Shown piece after piece: positions 62,152 through 64,000 of a DNA stretch of 64,000 nt. Position 1 is the first letter of the stretch. The number at the start of each line of letters is the position of its first letter. The translations under genes and the position numbers were made by a program. The DNA is from Vibrio rumoiensis (GTDB taxonomy: Bacteria > Pseudomonadota > Gammaproteobacteria > Enterobacterales > Vibrionaceae). The stretch is taken from assembly GCF_002218045.2 (NCBI RefSeq), contig NZ_AP018685.1:620001-684000 (forward strand), given 5' to 3'. The notes under the pieces are model-generated. The model was not told the DNA's origin. It saw only the letters and a program-made list of their open reading frames with translations, and made no database searches.

Positions 62152-62859
62152 TCAGCCTCGGGCACCAAAAATAGCAGTACCGATACGAACCATCGTGCTT
62201 CCCGCTTCAATCGCGGCTTGCATATCACCACTCATTCCCATCGAAAGTGTATCGATTTGAGGGTAGTGTGTTTTTAATGAGTCGTTTAACTCGGCCAATT
62301 GCTGAAATGCGGCCAACTGCGCTGGGTAATCGGGGACATTTTCAGGAATTGACATCAACCCTCTTAATGTGAGGTTCGGTAAGTCATTTATCAACTTAGC
62401 CAAGGCAAAAACTTGCTCATGATCGGTACCAGATTTCGAGCTTTCACCACTGGTATTCACCTGAATCAAAACTTGCAATGGCTTGTCGTTGGTACGCTGG
62501 TCATTGAGTCGCTGCGCAATTTTTTCACGATCTACCGAGTGAACCCAATCAAAATTTTCTGCGATCGGTCGAGTTTTATTAGATTGAATGGGTCCAATGA
62601 AGTGCCATTCAAGGTCACTGTGATTATAGTGTTGAGAAAAGTACTGTATTTTTTCAACGCCTTCTTGGACGTAGTTTTCGCCAAAACGTTTTTGTCCTGC
62701 GGCAATGGCCTGTTCTAATGCGGCAATAGGCTTAGTTTTACTTACTGCTAGTAGGTGTACTGAGTTAGAATGGCGCCCATATTGTTGCTCAGCGGTACGA
62801 ATCTGCTGATTAATTTGTTCAATGTTTTGTTGAATACTATTTTTATCAGAACACATCAT
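62152..62859 (-). CDS. yggS: YggS, PLP homeostasis protein
   Basis: A 235-residue PLP-binding protein that keeps free PLP in balance. The lysine that binds PLP is in LLAVSKTKP, and HFIGPIQSNK and SMGMSGDMQAAI are family motifs. First gene of the group running to hemW. The start codon lies only 25 bp from that of pilT on the other strand. Confidence 0.95.
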   Translation of the reverse strand: MMCSDKNSIQQNIEQINQQIRTAEQQYGRHSNSVHLLAVSKTKPIAALEQAIAAGQKRFGENYVQEGVEKIQYFSQHYNHSDLEWHFIGPIQSNKTRPIAENFDWVHSVDREKIAQRLNDQRTNDKPLQVLIQVNTSGESSKSGTDHEQVFALAKLINDLPNLTLRGLMSIPENVPDYPAQLAAFQQLAELNDSLKTHYPQIDTLSMGMSGDMQAAIEAGSTMVRIGTAIFGARG

Positions 62860-62884
62860 AGTTTTTCTTCAATAAGGAATATAA

Positions 62885-63934
62885 ATGGATATTGCTGAGT
62901 TATTGGAATTTAGTGTAAAGCATAATGCATCAGATCTACATCTTTCTGCTGGCGTTCCTCCAATCTTACGTATTGATGGCGACATCAGACAGTTGGAAAT
63001 GGCAGCTTTTACTCATTCAGATGTTCATGCATTAGTCTTTGATATTATGAACGATGCCCAGCGTAGCGAATTTGAAGAAAAACTAGAAATCGATTTTTCG
63101 TTTGAACTGCCAAATATTGGTCGCTTTCGTGTCAATGTTTTCAACCAATCTCGCGGCTGTGCGGCTGTATTTCGTACCATTCCGGTAGAAATTCCTTCAT
63201 TTGAAGATATTTCAGCACCCGAGATTTTCGAAAAAATTGCTAATTATGAAAAAGGCTTAGTGTTAGTGACTGGCCCAACCGGTTCAGGTAAATCAACAAC
63301 CTTAGCGGCGATGGTGGATTACATTAATCGTAATCACAAAAAGCATATTCTGACGATTGAAGATCCTATCGAATTTATTCACTCGAATAAAAAATGTTTG
63401 GTTAACCAACGCGAAGTTCACCGTGATACTCATAGCTTTGAAGCGTCTCTACGTTCGGCGTTACGTGAAGACCCTGATGTAATTTTGGTGGGGGAACTAC
63501 GTGATAAAGAAACCATCAGTTTGGCATTAACGGCTGCTGAAACTGGTCACTTAGTGTTTGGTACTTTGCATACCAGTTCTGCCGCTAAAACCATTGACCG
63601 TATTATTGATGTATTCCCAGGCACAGATAAAAACATGGTTCGTTCTATGTTATCGGAGTCTTTGCGTGCGGTGATTGCGCAGAAGTTATTAAAACGCGGT
63701 GGGGATGCCGGTGGGCGTATCGCTTGTCATGAAGTGATGATTGCCACTCCTGCTATTCGTAACCTGGTTCGTGAAGATAAAGTCGCTCAAATGTTATCGG
63801 TTATTCAAACTGGTTCAGCGATGGGGATGCAAACCATGGAGCAAGCGGCTCGACAGCTACTGATGCAAGGTTTAGTGAGTCAAGAAGAAGTTGAAAGCAA
63901 AATTGAAACCCTAGCGCCAACGTCGCCCTATTAA
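62885..63934 (+). CDS. pilT: PilT, type IV pilus retraction ATPase
   Basis: Hexameric ATPase that depolymerises the pilus and drives twitching or DNA uptake. The 349-residue protein has Walker A GPTGSGKST, the Asp box, Walker B DPDVILVGELRD and the His box GHLVFGTLHT, plus the AIRNLVRE retraction motif. It is followed 15 bp later by pilU. Confidence 0.97.
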   Translation: MDIAELLEFSVKHNASDLHLSAGVPPILRIDGDIRQLEMAAFTHSDVHALVFDIMNDAQRSEFEEKLEIDFSFELPNIGRFRVNVFNQSRGCAAVFRTIPVEIPSFEDISAPEIFEKIANYEKGLVLVTGPTGSGKSTTLAAMVDYINRNHKKHILTIEDPIEFIHSNKKCLVNQREVHRDTHSFEASLRSALREDPDVILVGELRDKETISLALTAAETGHLVFGTLHTSSAAKTIDRIIDVFPGTDKNMVRSMLSESLRAVIAQKLLKRGGDAGGRIACHEVMIATPAIRNLVREDKVAQMLSVIQTGSAMGMQTMEQAARQLLMQGLVSQEEVESKIETLAPTSPY

Positions 63935-63949
63935 TCCAAAGGAAACCGT

Positions 63950-64000
63950 ATGCAACTTTCTCAAGTACTCGAAATCATGGTGTCATCCAAAGCGTCGGAC
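63950..64000 (+). CDS. pilU: PilU, start of the gene
   Basis: The last 51 bases encode MQLSQVLEIMVSSKASD, the PilU N-terminus, behind an AAGGAAA ribosome site. PilU is the accessory retraction ATPase that works with PilT. The gene runs off the window. Confidence 0.85.
   Translation, partial: MQLSQVLEIMVSSKASD

Overview
This 64 kb window reads as a piece of the main chromosome of a Vibrio or close Vibrionaceae relative. The basis is gene order and protein likeness recalled from memory, not a search. Several gammaproteobacterial neighbourhoods appear in their usual order: tldD / darP / pmbA; ptsO-rapZ-ptsN-hpf-rpoN-lptB-lptA-lptC-kdsC-kdsD-yrbG facing mlaFEDCB-ibaG-murA; pyrBI, argF, rraB and yjgM; valS-holC-pepA facing lptFG; mltC-yggX-mutY facing trmB; and hemW-rdgB-DUF4426-yggU-yggT-proC-yggS facing pilT-pilU. 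Two 127/128-bp ERIC elements and a family of CGAGAAAC/CGAGTAAC-type repeats fit a vibrio as well.

Layout. 1-4.4 kb: end of tldD, darP, pmbA, a repeat-rich gap and mgtE. 4.4-12.5 kb (minus strand): nitrogen-PTS and sigma-54 genes, then LPS export and Kdo synthesis genes, with an ERIC copy between lptB and rpoN. 12.7-18.4 kb (plus): Mla phospholipid transport, ibaG, murA and a plsC-type acyltransferase. 18.4-25.2 kb: corA, a MarR regulator with palindromic operators ahead of an EmrAB-like pump, and a diguanylate cyclase coupled to a small periplasmic protein. 25.3-31.1 kb: ridA, pyrI, pyrB with a leader peptide and attenuator, argF with ARG boxes, rraB, a stand-alone GH2-type sugar-binding domain protein, yjgM and a duplicated DUF2061 protein behind a Fur-like box. 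31.3-39.7 kb: valS, holC, pepA, lptFG, an RDD protein and tRNA-Leu. 39.9-45.3 kb: a GtrB glycosyltransferase with a GtrA-glycosyltransferase fusion, an aldehyde dehydrogenase and an outer-membrane barrel. 45.3-48.8 kb: two related tRNA operons (Phe/Thr/Asn, nine genes) on either side of a chitin-active LPMO gene. 48.9-64 kb: mltC, yggX, mutY, trmB, a 1385-residue formate dehydrogenase fused to an NAD(P)H-oxidoreductase module, glsA, a second ERIC copy, the hemW-yggS group, pilT and the start of pilU.

How the genes work together. Much of the window serves the envelope: LPS transport (LptA, B, C, F, G) and Kdo synthesis, retrograde phospholipid transport (Mla), peptidoglycan (MurA, MltC), O-antigen or glycan decoration (Gtr) and twitching motility (PilT/U). 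A second theme is pyrimidine and arginine synthesis, where PyrB and ArgF share carbamoyl phosphate and each carries its own visible control signal. Accessory parts most likely to differ between strains are the emrAB/MarR block, the cyclase pair, the gtr pair, the LPMO between the tRNA operons and the large formate dehydrogenase. No insertion sequence, integrase, CRISPR array, prophage or rRNA gene was seen. I did not find a clearly new multi-gene defence or mobile system; the most unusual items are domain fusions, stand-alone or degenerate domains, a cloverleaf-shaped repeat and the tRNA duplication.
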